DNA of 64,000 nucleotides. Source: Ptiloglossa arizonensis (lineage: Eukaryota; Arthropoda; Insecta; Hymenoptera; Colletidae). Shown here in pieces: positions 1 through 10,600 of the stretch (the stretch's first letter is position 1; every line of letters begins with the position of its first letter). Position numbers and translations under genes: made by a program. Below the pieces are notes generated by a model, which did no database searches, was not told where the DNA came from, and worked only from the letters and a program-made list of their open reading frames with translations. The stretch covers positions 124,001-188,000 of the forward strand of contig NW_027478443.1 of the NCBI RefSeq assembly GCF_051014685.1, given 5' to 3'.

Positions 1-1540
1 GGCGAGTTTCTACTTTCAGACGCAACAGGAATTGTTGGGTTAGGTCAATCCGTTCGCGAGATATGGGAGTTTGAAGCCAAGAAATGGTTGAGAATGCAAA
101 TAATTTGTCGCAATTCTGCTGCTCCAAACGCTTAACCAGAATGGCCTAGGGAAAAAAAAACATACCGTTGTAATCGGGCGAGTTTCTCCTTTCAGACGCA
201 ACAGGAATTTTTGGGTTAGACCAATCCGTTCGCGAGATATGGGAGTTTGAAGCCAAGAAATGGTTGAGAATGCAAAAAATTATTCGCAATTCTCCTGCTC
301 CAAACGCTTAACCAGAATGGGCTAGGGAAAAAACACACATACCGTTGTAATCGGGCGAGTTTCTACTTTCACACGCAACAGGGATTTTTGGGATAAGTCA
401 ATTCGTTCGCGAGATATGGGAGTTTGAAGCCAAGAAATGGTTGAGAAGGCATACAATTTTTCGCAATTCTGCTGATCCAAACGCTTAACCAGAATGGCCT
501 AGGGAAAAATTTCACATTCCGTTGTAATCGGGCGAGTTTCTACTTTCAGATGCAATAGGAATTTTTGGGTTAGGTCAATCCGTTCGCGAGATATGGGACT
601 TTGAAGCCAACAAATGGTTGAGAAGGCAAAAAATTTTTCGCAATTCTGCTGCTCCAAACGCTTAACCAGAATGGCCTAGGGAAAAAATACACATACCGTT
701 GTAATCGGGCGAGTTTCTACTTTCAGACGCAATAGGAATTTTTGGATTAGGTCAATCCGTTCGCGAGATATGGGAGCTTGAAGCCAAGAAATGGTTGAGA
801 AGGCCAAACATTTTTCGCAATTCTGCTGATCCAAACGCTTAACCAGAATGGCCTAGGGAAAAAATACACATACCGTTGTAATCGGGCGAGTTTCTACTTT
901 CAGACGAAACAGGAATTTTTGGGTTAGGTCAATCCGTTCGCGAGATATGGGAGTTTGAAGCCAAGAAATGGTTAAGAAGACAACAAAGTTTTCGCACTTC
1001 TGCTGCTCCAAACGCTTAACCAGAATGGTCTAGGGAGAAAATACACATACCGTTGTAATCGGGCTAGTTTCGACTTTCAGACGCAACAGGAATTTTTGGG
1101 TTAGGCCAATCCGTTCGCGAGATATGGGCGTTTGAAGCCAAGAAATGGTTGAGAAGGCAAAAATTTTTCGCAATTCTCCTGCTCCAAACGCTTAACCAGA
1201 ATGGGCTAGGGAAAAAACACACATACCGTTGTAATCGGGCGAGTTTCTACTTCCACAAGCAACAGGAATTTTTGGGATAAGTCAATTCGTTCGCTAGATA
1301 TGGGAGTTTGCAGCCAAGAAATGGTTAAGAAGACAACAAAGTTTTCGCACTTCTGCTGCTCCAAACGCTTAACCAGAATGGCCTAGGGAAAAAATACACA
1401 TACCGTTGTAATCGGGCGAGTTTCTACTTTCAGATGCAATAGGAATTTTTGGGTTAGGTCAATCCGTTCGCGAGATATGGGACTTTGAAGCTAAGAAATG
1501 GTTGAGAAGACAACAAATTTTTCGCAACTCTGCTGCTCCA
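1..1540 (+). repeat. Satellite array, diverged left segment (about 9 monomers)
   Basis: About nine head-to-tail monomers of the 177-bp satellite precede the retroelement. The first six carry private substitutions I do not see repeated elsewhere, for example gaattgttggg near 50, aatttgtcgc near 105, ttagaccaat near 217 and acagggattt near 380. The last three (about 1010-1540) match the common subtypes, including the ones with ttaggccaat, ataagtcaattc and gggactttgaagctaag. This stretch does not fit the 707-bp tetramer pattern seen to its right. Lower homogeneity is typical of the edge of a satellite array, so the array edge may lie to the left; that is inference. No gene is present. Confidence 0.95.
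1528..1540 (+). repeat. Left target-site duplication of the retroelement
   Basis: The 13 bases ctctgctgctcca end the left satellite flank and recur directly after the poly(A) tail at 2719-2731. Two preceding A residues (1526-1527) could extend the duplication to 15 bp, but they cannot be told apart from the poly(A) tail. The same sequence is uninterrupted in ordinary monomers, for example at 7670-7682. Confidence 0.95.
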
Positions 1541-1541
1541 T

Positions 1542-2132
1542 GCGGCTTTCTACGAGGGCCGCATGCGCGCCCGCGAGGATGGGGTGGTCCTGGCGGGATG
1601 CGAGGTGGAGGCCCTCAGGCGCCAGGCCCGGGAGTCCATGCTGCAGCTTTGGCAGCAGCGGCTGGCCGAGCCGTTGTTCGGCCAGAGGACTGTCCGGGCT
1701 ATCCGGCCGGTCCTGTTTGAGTGGCTGGGTAGGCGCTTCGGCTCACTCACCTACCGGTTGGTGCAGGTGCTGTCCGGGCACGGATGCTTCGGACGGTACC
1801 TGTGCCGGATCGGTGTGGAGGAGGCGGCGCGCTGCTGGCACTGTCCAGCGGACGAGGACACGGCGCAACACACCCTCGAGGTGTGTCCGGCCTGGGGGGT
1901 GGAGCGCCGTGTCCTCACGGCCGTGATTGGGGCGGACCTATCGCTGCCGGGCGTGGTACAGGCCATGCTCGGCAGCGAGACGAAGTGGCGGGCCGTGTCC
2001 TCCTTCTGCGAGGAGGTAATCTCGCAGAAGGAGGCCGCGAGCCGCATTCGCGAGAGCGGGCGTCCGCGAGCGAGGCCCCGTCCGAGGCCGGGGGCGGGTG
2101 GGCCTCCGGAAGGGCCGGGGAGGCCACCCTGA
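1542..2132 (+). pseudogene. C-terminal fragment of non-LTR retrotransposon ORF2 (zinc-knuckle region)
   Basis: The frame is open from the insertion's left end and reads 196 codons to a stop at 2130-2132. The first in-frame ATG (1563) is internal to the original protein and is not a credible start. Numbering from that Met, residues 30 and 54 are tryptophans in a region of the kind that follows the reverse transcriptase domain. Residues 68-84 (VQVLSGHGCFGRYLCRI) are the stretch that most resembles R1-clade elements. C91, C94, H103 and C108 (1833-1886) form a C-X2-C-X8-H-X4-C zinc knuckle followed by a proline and a tryptophan, a known C-terminal nucleic-acid-binding module of these polyproteins. 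The last 25 or so residues are rich in Arg, Pro and Gly. The endonuclease and reverse transcriptase domains are absent because of 5' truncation, so the copy cannot move on its own. No frameshift or stop is present within the fragment. Larger frames on the opposite strand here are GC-driven shadows. Confidence 0.9.
1999..2034 (+). other. Perfect 14-bp inverted repeat inside the coding fragment
   Basis: Bases 1999-2012 (cctccttctgcgag) are exactly complementary to 2021-2034, with an 8-base loop (gaggtaat). It lies within codons for residues about 146-158 of the retroelement protein. If transcribed it would form a very stable hairpin about 100 nt before the stop codon. Whether it has a role is unknown. 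Confidence 0.85.
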
Positions 2133-2379
2133 GAGCGGCGGGCGGGGGTGCGTAGCCCTTGAGGCTCGTGCCACCGCCCGTCGTGTGAAGGGTGGGAAGA
2201 GTAAGGGACGGCGACGCTCTCGAGGGCGGAGAGGCCAGAGCCGCCCTCGGGAGCGTACGGCCGGGTGCGGCCGCGCCGACGGCACGGTCCCAGGGCCGTG
2301 CCTCCGGCGCGGCTATGGGGGCCGTGGGCGGTCGCGAGTGTGGGACTCGCGGCCGCCCTCGGGCGGCCCCCGGGAGTGG

Positions 2380-2412
2380 GACGTCGGAGCAGTGTGGCCC
2401 TGCTCCGACGTC
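2380..2412 (+). other. Perfect 13-bp hairpin in retroelement 3' UTR
   Basis: Arms gacgtcggagcag (2380-2392) and ctgctccgacgtc (2400-2412) are exact reverse complements around a 7-base loop (tgtggcc). Confidence 0.85.
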
Positions 2413-2437
2413 GGGCGCCAGAGCGCCGAGGAGAAAA

Positions 2438-2474
2438 CAGGGAAGGGAGGGTGAAGTACCCCCTCCCTTCCCTG
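2438..2474 (+). other. Perfect 14-bp hairpin in retroelement 3' UTR
   Basis: Arms cagggaagggaggg (2438-2451) and ccctcccttccctg (2461-2474) are exact reverse complements around a 9-base loop (tgaagtacc). One arm is purine-rich and the other pyrimidine-rich. Confidence 0.85.
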
Positions 2475-2502
2475 GAACGGGAGGACACGGGCGCGAGAGC
2501 CC

Positions 2503-2558
2503 TGCACGGGGGAGCACCTGATGTTATGATGTCTTCGGTCCCAGGTGCTCCCCCTGCA
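2503..2558 (+). other. Long hairpin with 13-bp perfect stem plus bulged extension
   Basis: Arms gggggagcacctg (2508-2520) and caggtgctccccc (2542-2554) pair exactly around a 21-base loop. After a single bulged C at 2507, tgca at 2503-2506 can pair with tgca at 2555-2558, lengthening the stem by 4 bp. Confidence 0.8.
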
Positions 2559-2600
2559 TAGTGCGAGGATGGCCACCGTGGTGGGTTTTAGTGGGTAGGT

Positions 2601-2632
2601 CCCGCGCCCGATGGGTTTCCTCCGGGCGCGGG
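2601..2632 (+). other. Perfect 10-bp GC hairpin in retroelement 3' UTR
   Basis: Arms cccgcgcccg (2601-2610) and cgggcgcggg (2623-2632) are exact reverse complements around a 12-base loop, about 65 bases before the poly(A) tail. Confidence 0.8.
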
Positions 2633-2698
2633 GAATCCCACACTCCCCCCGCCCCTCCCCAGGCGGCGGGGGGGTCTTTCGAAGATTTCCCCCACGTT

Positions 2699-2718
2699 AA
2701 AAAAAAAAAAAAAAAAAA
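2699..2718 (+). other. Poly(A) tail of the retroelement
   Basis: Twenty uninterrupted A residues follow cccccacgtt and directly abut the right target-site duplication. One or two of the last A residues may belong to the target duplication. Confidence 0.93.
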
Positions 2719-2731
2719 CTCTGCTGCTCCA
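2719..2731 (+). repeat. Right target-site duplication of the retroelement
   Basis: The 13 bases ctctgctgctcca repeat those at 1528-1540. The satellite monomer resumes immediately with aacgcttaacc, so removing the insert and one repeat restores a normal monomer. Confidence 0.95.
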
Positions 2732-5700
2732 AACGCTTAACCAGAGTGGTCTGGGGAAAAAATACACATACCCTTGTAATCGGGCGAGTTTCTACTTTCA
2801 GACGCAACAGGAATTTTTGGGTTAGGGCAATCCGTTCGCGAGATATAGGATTTGGAATCCAAGAAATGGTTGAGAAGGCAAAAAATTTTTCGCAATTCTG
2901 CTGCTCCAAACGCTTAACCAGAATGGCCTAGGGAAAAAATACACATACCGTTGTAATCGGGCGAGTTTCTACTTTCAGACGCAACAGGAATTTTTGGGTT
3001 AGGCCAATCCGTTCGCGAGATATGGGAGTTTGAAGCCAAGAAATGGTTGAGAAGGCAAAAATTTTTCGCAATTCTCCTGCTCCAAACGCTTAACCAGAAT
3101 GGGCTAGTGAAAAAACACACATACCGTTGTAATCGGGCGAGTTTCTACTTTCACAAGCAACCGGAATTTTTGGGATAAGTCAATTCGTTCGCGAGATATG
3201 GGAGTTTGAAGCCAAGAAATGGTTAAGAAGACGACAAAGTTTTCGCACTTCTGCTGCTCCAAACGCTTAACCAGAATGGCCTAGGGAAAAAATACACATA
3301 CCGTTGTAATCGGGCGAGTTTCTACTTTCAGATGCAATAGGAATTTTTGGGTTAGGTCAATCCGTTCGCAAGATATGGGACTTTGAAGCTAAGAAATGGT
3401 TGAGAAGACAACAAATTTTTCGCAACTCTGCTGCTCCAAACGCTTAACCAGAATGGCCTAGGAAAAAAATACACACACCATTGTAATCGGGCGAGTTTCT
3501 ACTTTCAGATGCAATAGGAATTTTTGGGTTAGGTCAATCCGTTCGCGAGATATGGGAGTTTGAAGCCAAGAAATGGTTGAGAAGGCAAAAAATTTTTCCC
3601 AATTCTGCTGCTCCAAACGCTTAACCAGAATGGCCTAGGGAGACAATACACATACCGTTGTAATCGGGCGAGTTTCGACTTTCAGACGCAACAGGAATTT
3701 TTGGGTTAGGCCAATCCGTTCGCGAGATATGGGCGTTTGAAGCCAAGAAATGGTTGAGAAGGCAAAAATTTTTCGCAATTTTCCTGCTCCAAACGCTTAA
3801 CCAGAATGGGCTAGGGAAAAAGCACACATACCGTTGTAATCGGGCGAGTTTCTAATTTCACAAGCAACAGGAATTTTTGGGATAAGTCAATTCGTTCGCT
3901 AGATATGGGAGTTTGAAGCCAAGAAATGGTTAAGAAGACAACAAAGCTTTCGCACTTCTGCTGCTCCAAACGCTTAACCAGAATGGCCTACGGAAAAAAT
4001 ACACATACCGTTGTAATCGGGCGAGTTTCTACTTTCAGATGCAATAGGAATTTTTGGGTTAGGTCAATCCGTTCGCGAGATATGGGACTTTGAAGCTAAG
4101 AAATGGTTGAGAAGACAACAAATTTTTCGCAACTCTGCTGCTCCAAACGCTTAACCAGAGTGGTCTAGGGAAAAAATACACATGCCCTTGTAATCGGGCG
4201 AGTTTCTACTTTCAGACGCAACAGGAATTTTTGGGTTAGGGCAATCCGTTCGCGAGATATATGATTTGAAAGCCAAGAAATGGTTGAGAAGGCAAAAAAT
4301 TTTTCGCAATTCTGCTGCTCCAAACGCTTAACCAGAATGGCCTAGGGAAAAAATACACATACCGTTGTAATCGGGCGAGTTTCTACTTTCAGACGCAACA
4401 GGAATTTTTGGGTTAGGCCAATCCGTTCGCGAGATATGGGAGTTTGAAGCCAAGAAATGGTTGAGAAGGCAAAAATTTTTCGCAATTCTTCTGCTCCAAA
4501 CGCTTAACCAGAATGGGCTAGGGAAAAAACACACATACCGTTGTAATCGGGCGAGTTTCTACTTTCACAAGCAACAGGAATTTTTGGGATAAGTCAATTC
4601 GTTCGCTAGATATGGGAGTTTGAAGCCAAGAAATGGTTAAGAAGACGACAAAAGTTTTCGCACTTCTGCTGCTCCAAACGCTTAACCAGAATGGCCTAGG
4701 GAAAAAATACACATACCGTTGTAATCGGGCGAGTTTCTACTTTCAGATGCAATAGGAATTTTTGGGTTAGGTCAATCCGTTCGCGAGATATGGGACTTTG
4801 AAGCTAAGAAATGGTTGAGAAGACAACAAATTTTTCGCAACTCTGCTGCTCCAAACGCTTAACCAGAATGGTCTAGGGAAAAAATACACATATCTTTGTA
4901 ATCGGGCGAGTTTCTACTTTCACACGCAACAGGAATTTTTGGGTTAGGGCAATCCGTTCGCGAGATATAGGATTTTGAAGCCAAGAAATGGTTGAGAAGG
5001 CAAAAAATTTTTCGCAATTCTGCTGCTCCAAACGCTTAACCAGAATGGCCTAGGGAAAAACTGCACATACCGTTGTAATCGGGCGAGTTTCTACTTTCAG
5101 ACGCAACAGGAATTTTTGGGTTAGGCCAATCCGTTCGCGAGATATGGGAGTTTGAAGCCAAGAAATGGTTGAGAAGGCAAAAATTTTTCGCAATTCTACT
5201 GCTCCAAACGCTTAACCAGAATGGGCTAGGGAAAAAACACACATACCGTTGTAATCGGGCGAGTTTCTACCTTCACAAGCAACAGGAATTTTTGGGATAA
5301 GTCAATTCGTTCGCGAGATATGGGAGTTTGAAGCCAAGAAATGGTTAAGAAGACAACAAAGTTTTCGCACTTGTGCTGCTCCAAACGCTTAACCAGAATG
5401 GCCTAGGGAAAAAATACACATACCGTTGTAATCGGGCGAGTTTCTACTATCAGATGCAATAGGAATTTTTGGGTTAGGTCAATCCGTTCGCGAGATATGG
5501 GACTTTGAAGCTAAGAAATGGTTGAGAAGACAACAAATTTTTCGCAACTCTGCTGCTCCAAACGCTTAACCAGAATGGTCTAGGGAAAAAATACACATAC
5601 CTTTGTAATCGGGCGAGTTTCTACCTTCAGACGCAACAGGAATTTTTGGGTTAGGTCAATCCGTTCGCGAGATATGGGAGTTTGAAGTCAAGAAATGGTT

Positions 5701-7669
5701 GAGAAGGCAAAAATTTTTCGCAATTCTCCTGCTCCAAACGCTTAACCAGAATGGGCTAGGGAAAAAACACACATACCGTTGTAATCGGGCGAGTTTCTGC
5801 TTTCACAAGCAACAGGAATTTTTGGGATAAGTCAATCCGTTCGCGAGATATGGGAGTTTGAAACCAAGAAATGGTTGAGAAGGCAAAAATTGTTCGCAAT
5901 TCTCCTGCTCCAAACGCTTAACCAGAATGGGCTAGGGAAAAAACACACATACCGTTGTAATCGGGCGAGTTTCTACTTTCACAAGCAACAGGAATTTTTG
6001 GGATAAGTCAATCCGTTCGCGAGATATGGGAGTTTGAAACCAAGAAATGGTTGAAAAGGCAAAACATTTTTCGCAATTCTGCTGATCCAAACGCTTAACC
6101 AGAATGGCCTAGGGAAAAAATACACATACCGTTGTAATCGGGCGAGTTTCTACTTTCAGACGCAACAGGAATTGTTGGGTTAGGTCTATCCGTTCGCGAG
6201 ATATGGGAGTTTGAAGCTAAGAAATGGTTAAGAAAACAACAAAGTTTTCGCACTTCTGCTGCTCCAAACGCTTAACCAGAATGGCCTTGGGAAAAAATAC
6301 ACACACCGTTGTAATCGGACGAGTTTCTACTTTCAGACGCAGCAGGAATTTTTGTGTTTGGTCAATCCGTTCGCGAGATATGGGACTTTGAAGCTAAGAA
6401 ATGGTTGAGAAGACAACAAATTTTTCGCAACTCTGCTGCTCCAAACGCTTAACCAGAATGGTCTAGGGAAAAAATACACATATCGTTGTAATCGGGCGAG
6501 TTTCTATTTTCAGATGCAATAGGAATTTTTGGATTAGGTCAATCCGTTCGCGAGATATGGGAGTTTGAAGCCAAGAAATGGTTGAGAGGGCAAAACATTT
6601 TTCGCAATTCTGCTGCACCAAACGCTTAACCAGAATGGCCTAGGGAAAAAATACACATACCGTTGTAATCGGGCGAGTTTCTACTTTCAGACGCAATAGG
6701 AATTTTTGGATTAGGTCAATCCGTTCGCGAGATATGGGAGTTTGAAGCCAAGAAATGGTTGAGAAGGCAAAACAATTTTCGCAATTCTGCTGATCCAAAC
6801 GCTTAACCAGAATGGCCTAGGGAAAAAATACACATACCGTTGTAATCGGGCGAGTTTCTACTTTCAGATGCAATAGGAATTTTTAGGTTAGGTCAATCCG
6901 TTCGCGAGATATGGGACTTTGAAGCTAAGAAATGGTTGAGAAGACAACAAATTTTTCGCAACTCTGCTGCTCCAAACGCTTAACCAGAATGGTCTAGGGA
7001 AAAAATACACATACCTTTGTAATCGGGCGAGTTTCTACTTTCAGACGCAACAGGAATTTTTGGGTTATGTCAATCCGTTCGCGAGATATAGGAGTTTGAA
7101 GCCAAGAAGTGGTTGAGAAGGCAAAAAATTATTCGCAATTCTGCTGCTCCAAACGCTTAACCAGAATGGCCTAGGGAAAAAATACACATACCGTTGTAAT
7201 CGGGCGAGTTTCTACTTTCAGACGCTACAGGAATTTTTGGGTTAGGCCAATCCGTTCGCGAGATATGGGAGTTTGAAGCCAAGAAATGGTTGAGAAGGCA
7301 AAAAATTTTTCGCAATTCTGCTGCTCCAAACGCTTAACCAGAATGGGCTAGGGAAAAAACACACATACCGTTGTAATCGGGCGAGTTTCTACTTTCACAA
7401 GCAACAGGAATTTTTGGGATAAGTCAATTCGTTTGCGAGATTTGGGAGTTTGAAGCCAAGAAATGGTTAAGAAGACAACAAAGTTTTCGCACTTCTGCTG
7501 CTCCAAACGCTTAACCAGAATGGCCTAGGGAAAAAATACACATACCGTTGTAATCGGGCGAGTTTCTACTTTCAGATGCAATAGGAATTTTTGGGTTAGG
7601 TCAATCCGTTCGCGAGATATGGGACTTTGAAGCTAAGAAATGGTTGAGAAGACAACAAATTTTTCGCAA
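2719..7669 (+). repeat. Block A, copy 1 (4,951 bp, 28 monomers)
   Basis: This block recurs at a constant offset of 4,951 bp. Diagnostic variants shared by both copies include gaccagagtggtctgggg-type sequence near the start (ccagagtggtctgggg), gacgacaaaagttttcg near 4643, gaaaaactgcacat near 5055, ctactatcag near 5445 and gggttatgtcaat near 7064. Much of it is the tetramer d-a-b-c repeated with about 707-bp spacing. The left boundary is uncertain: the satellite left of the retroelement matches the end of copy 1 back to about 1312. Confidence 0.93.
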
Positions 7670-10600
7670 CTCTGCTGCTCCAAACGCTTAACCAGAGTGG
7701 TCTGGGGAAAAAATACACATACCCTTGTAATCGGGCGAGTTTCTACTTTCAGACGCAACAGGAATTTTTGGGTTAGGGCAATCCGTTCGCGAGATATAGG
7801 ATTTGGAATCCAAGAAATGGTTGAGAAGGCAAAAAATTTTTCGCAATTCTGCTGCTCCAAACGCTTAACCAGAATGGCCTAGGGAAAAAATACACATACC
7901 GTTGTAATCGGGCGAGTTTCTACTTTCAGACGCAACAGGAATTTTTGGGTTAGGCCAATCCGTTCGCGAGATATGGGAGTTTGAAGCCAAGAAATGGTTG
8001 AGAAGGCAAAAATTTTTCGCAATTCTCCTGCTCCAAACGCTTAACCAGAATGGGCTAGTGAAAAAACACACATACCGTTGTAATCGGGCGAGTTTCTACT
8101 TTCACAAGCAACCGGAATTTTTGGGATAAGTCAATTCGTTCGCGAGATATGGGAGTTTGAAGCCAAGAAATGGTTAAGAAGACGACAAAGTTTTCGCACT
8201 TCTGCTGCTCCAAACGCTTAACCAGAATGGCCTAGGGAAAAAATACACATACCGTTGTAATCGGGCGAGTTTCTACTTTCAGATGCAATAGGAATTTTTG
8301 GGTTAGGTCAATCCGTTCGCAAGATATGGGACTTTGAAGCTAAGAAATGGTTGAGAAGACAACAAATTTTTCGCAACTCTGCTGCTCCAAACGCTTAACC
8401 AGAATGGCCTAGGAAAAAAATACACACACCATTGTAATCGGGCGAGTTTCTACTTTCAGATGCAATAGGAATTTTTGGGTTAGGTCAATCCGTTCGCGAG
8501 ATATGGGAGTTTGAAGCCAAGAAATGGTTGAGAAGGCAAAAAATTTTTCCCAATTCTGCTGCTCCAAACGCTTAACCAGAATGGCCTAGGGAGACAATAC
8601 ACATACCGTTGTAATCGGGCGAGTTTCGACTTTCAGACGCAACAGGAATTTTTGGGTTAGGCCAATCCGTTCGCGAGATATGGGCGTTTGAAGCCAAGAA
8701 ATGGTTGAGAAGGCAAAAATTTTTCGCAATTTTCCTGCTCCAAACGCTTAACCAGAATGGGCTAGGGAAAAAGCACACATACCGTTGTAATCGGGCGAGT
8801 TTCTAATTTCACAAGCAACAGGAATTTTTGGGATAAGTCAATTCGTTCGCTAGATATGGGAGTTTGAAGCCAAGAAATGGTTAAGAAGACAACAAAGCTT
8901 TCGCACTTCTGCTGCTCCAAACGCTTAACCAGAATGGCCTACGGAAAAAATACACATACCGTTGTAATCGGGCGAGTTTCTACTTTCAGATGCAATAGGA
9001 ATTTTTGGGTTAGGTCAATCCGTTCGCGAGATATGGGACTTTGAAGCTAAGAAATGGTTGAGAAGACAACAAATTTTTCGCAACTCTGCTGCTCCAAACG
9101 CTTAACCAGAGTGGTCTAGGGAAAAAATACACATGCCCTTGTAATCGGGCGAGTTTCTACTTTCAGACGCAACAGGAATTTTTGGGTTAGGGCAATCCGT
9201 TCGCGAGATATATGATTTGAAAGCCAAGAAATGGTTGAGAAGGCAAAAAATTTTTCGCAATTCTGCTGCTCCAAACGCTTAACCAGAATGGCCTAGGGAA
9301 AAAATACACATACCGTTGTAATCGGGCGAGTTTCTACTTTCAGACGCAACAGGAATTTTTGGGTTAGGCCAATCCGTTCGCGAGATATGGGAGTTTGAAG
9401 CCAAGAAATGGTTGAGAAGGCAAAAATTTTTCGCAATTCTTCTGCTCCAAACGCTTAACCAGAATGGGCTAGGGAAAAAACACACATACCGTTGTAATCG
9501 GGCGAGTTTCTACTTTCACAAGCAACAGGAATTTTTGGGATAAGTCAATTCGTTCGCTAGATATGGGAGTTTGAAGCCAAGAAATGGTTAAGAAGACGAC
9601 AAAAGTTTTCGCACTTCTGCTGCTCCAAACGCTTAACCAGAATGGCCTAGGGAAAAAATACACATACCGTTGTAATCGGGCGAGTTTCTACTTTCAGATG
9701 CAATAGGAATTTTTGGGTTAGGTCAATCCGTTCGCGAGATATGGGACTTTGAAGCTAAGAAATGGTTGAGAAGACAACAAATTTTTCGCAACTCTGCTGC
9801 TCCAAACGCTTAACCAGAATGGTCTAGGGAAAAAATACACATATCTTTGTAATCGGGCGAGTTTCTACTTTCACACGCAACAGGAATTTTTGGGTTAGGG
9901 CAATCCGTTCGCGAGATATAGGATTTTGAAGCCAAGAAATGGTTGAGAAGGCAAAAAATTTTTCGCAATTCTGCTGCTCCAAACGCTTAACCAGAATGGC
10001 CTAGGGAAAAACTGCACATACCGTTGTAATCGGGCGAGTTTCTACTTTCAGACGCAACAGGAATTTTTGGGTTAGGCCAATCCGTTCGCGAGATATGGGA
10101 GTTTGAAGCCAAGAAATGGTTGAGAAGGCAAAAATTTTTCGCAATTCTACTGCTCCAAACGCTTAACCAGAATGGGCTAGGGAAAAAACACACATACCGT
10201 TGTAATCGGGCGAGTTTCTACCTTCACAAGCAACAGGAATTTTTGGGATAAGTCAATTCGTTCGCGAGATATGGGAGTTTGAAGCCAAGAAATGGTTAAG
10301 AAGGCAACAAAGTTTTCGCACTTGTGCTGCTCCAAACGCTTAACCAGAATGGCCTAGGGAAAAAATACACATACCGTTGTAATCGGGCGAGTTTCTACTA
10401 TCAGATGCAATAGGAATTTTTGGGTTAGGTCAATCCGTTCGCGAGATATGGGACTTTGAAGCTAAGAAATGGTTGAGAAGACAACAAATTTTTCGCAACT
10501 CTGCTGCTCCAAACGCTTAACCAGAATGGTCTAGGGAAAAAATACACATACCTTTGTAATCGGGCGAGTTTCTACCTTCAGACGCAACAGGAATTTTTGG

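Larger units (their letters stand above)
2133..2698 (+). other. Retroelement 3' untranslated region, GC-rich and highly structured
   Basis: This 566-bp stretch between the ORF stop and the poly(A) tail has no convincing reading frame. It contains at least five inverted repeats listed separately or here: 2351-2368 (8-bp arms ggccgccc and gggcggcc around 2 bases), 2380-2412, 2438-2474, 2503-2558 and 2601-2632. In several LINE families the element's reverse transcriptase recognises a 3' RNA structure. A similar role here is plausible but inferred. No polyadenylation hexamer is seen. Confidence 0.85.
1541..2718 (+). mobile_element. 5'-truncated non-LTR retrotransposon (R1-clade-like), 1,178 bp
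   Basis: A GC-rich insertion interrupts one satellite monomer between ctgctcca and aacgcttaac. It consists of an open reading frame with no start of its own at the left end (1542-2132), a structured GC-rich 3' untranslated region (2133-2698) and 20 consecutive A residues (2699-2718). It is flanked by a 13-15 bp direct repeat of the target. A truncated 5' end, a poly(A) 3' end and a short target duplication together are the signature of target-primed reverse transcription by a LINE-type element. No AATAAA signal is visible before the tail. The uninterrupted frame and perfect target duplication indicate a recent insertion. Assignment to the R1 clade rests on the zinc-knuckle region of the encoded protein; related LOA, Jockey or I-type elements are alternatives. 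Full-length elements of this type are several kilobases, so most of the element is missing. Confidence 0.95.

Noticed and set aside
1498..1926. Plus-strand frame starting in the satellite and running into the element
   Set aside because: It crosses the insertion junction in a different frame from the zinc-knuckle protein and gives compositionally biased sequence, so it is a shadow.
1751..2517. Long minus-strand frames (up to 245 codons) opposite the retroelement
   Set aside because: GC-rich DNA has few stop codons, and these frames run antisense to a recognisable retroelement frame and its 3' UTR, with low-complexity Arg/Pro/Ser composition.
2098..2561. Overlapping plus-strand frames in the element's 3' region (2098-2454, 2192-2521, 2265-2561)
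   Set aside because: They overlap each other in different frames in GC-rich untranslated sequence with strong hairpins, and show no recognisable domain.
2699..2718. Poly(A) run as an assembly gap filler or simple repeat
   Set aside because: It sits exactly between the element's 3' UTR and a perfect target-site duplication, as expected of a retrotransposon tail.
1541..2718. Insertion as a bacterial or vector contaminant because of its high GC content
   Set aside because: The target-site duplication, poly(A) tail and zinc-knuckle ORF2 terminus explain it as a LINE-type element.
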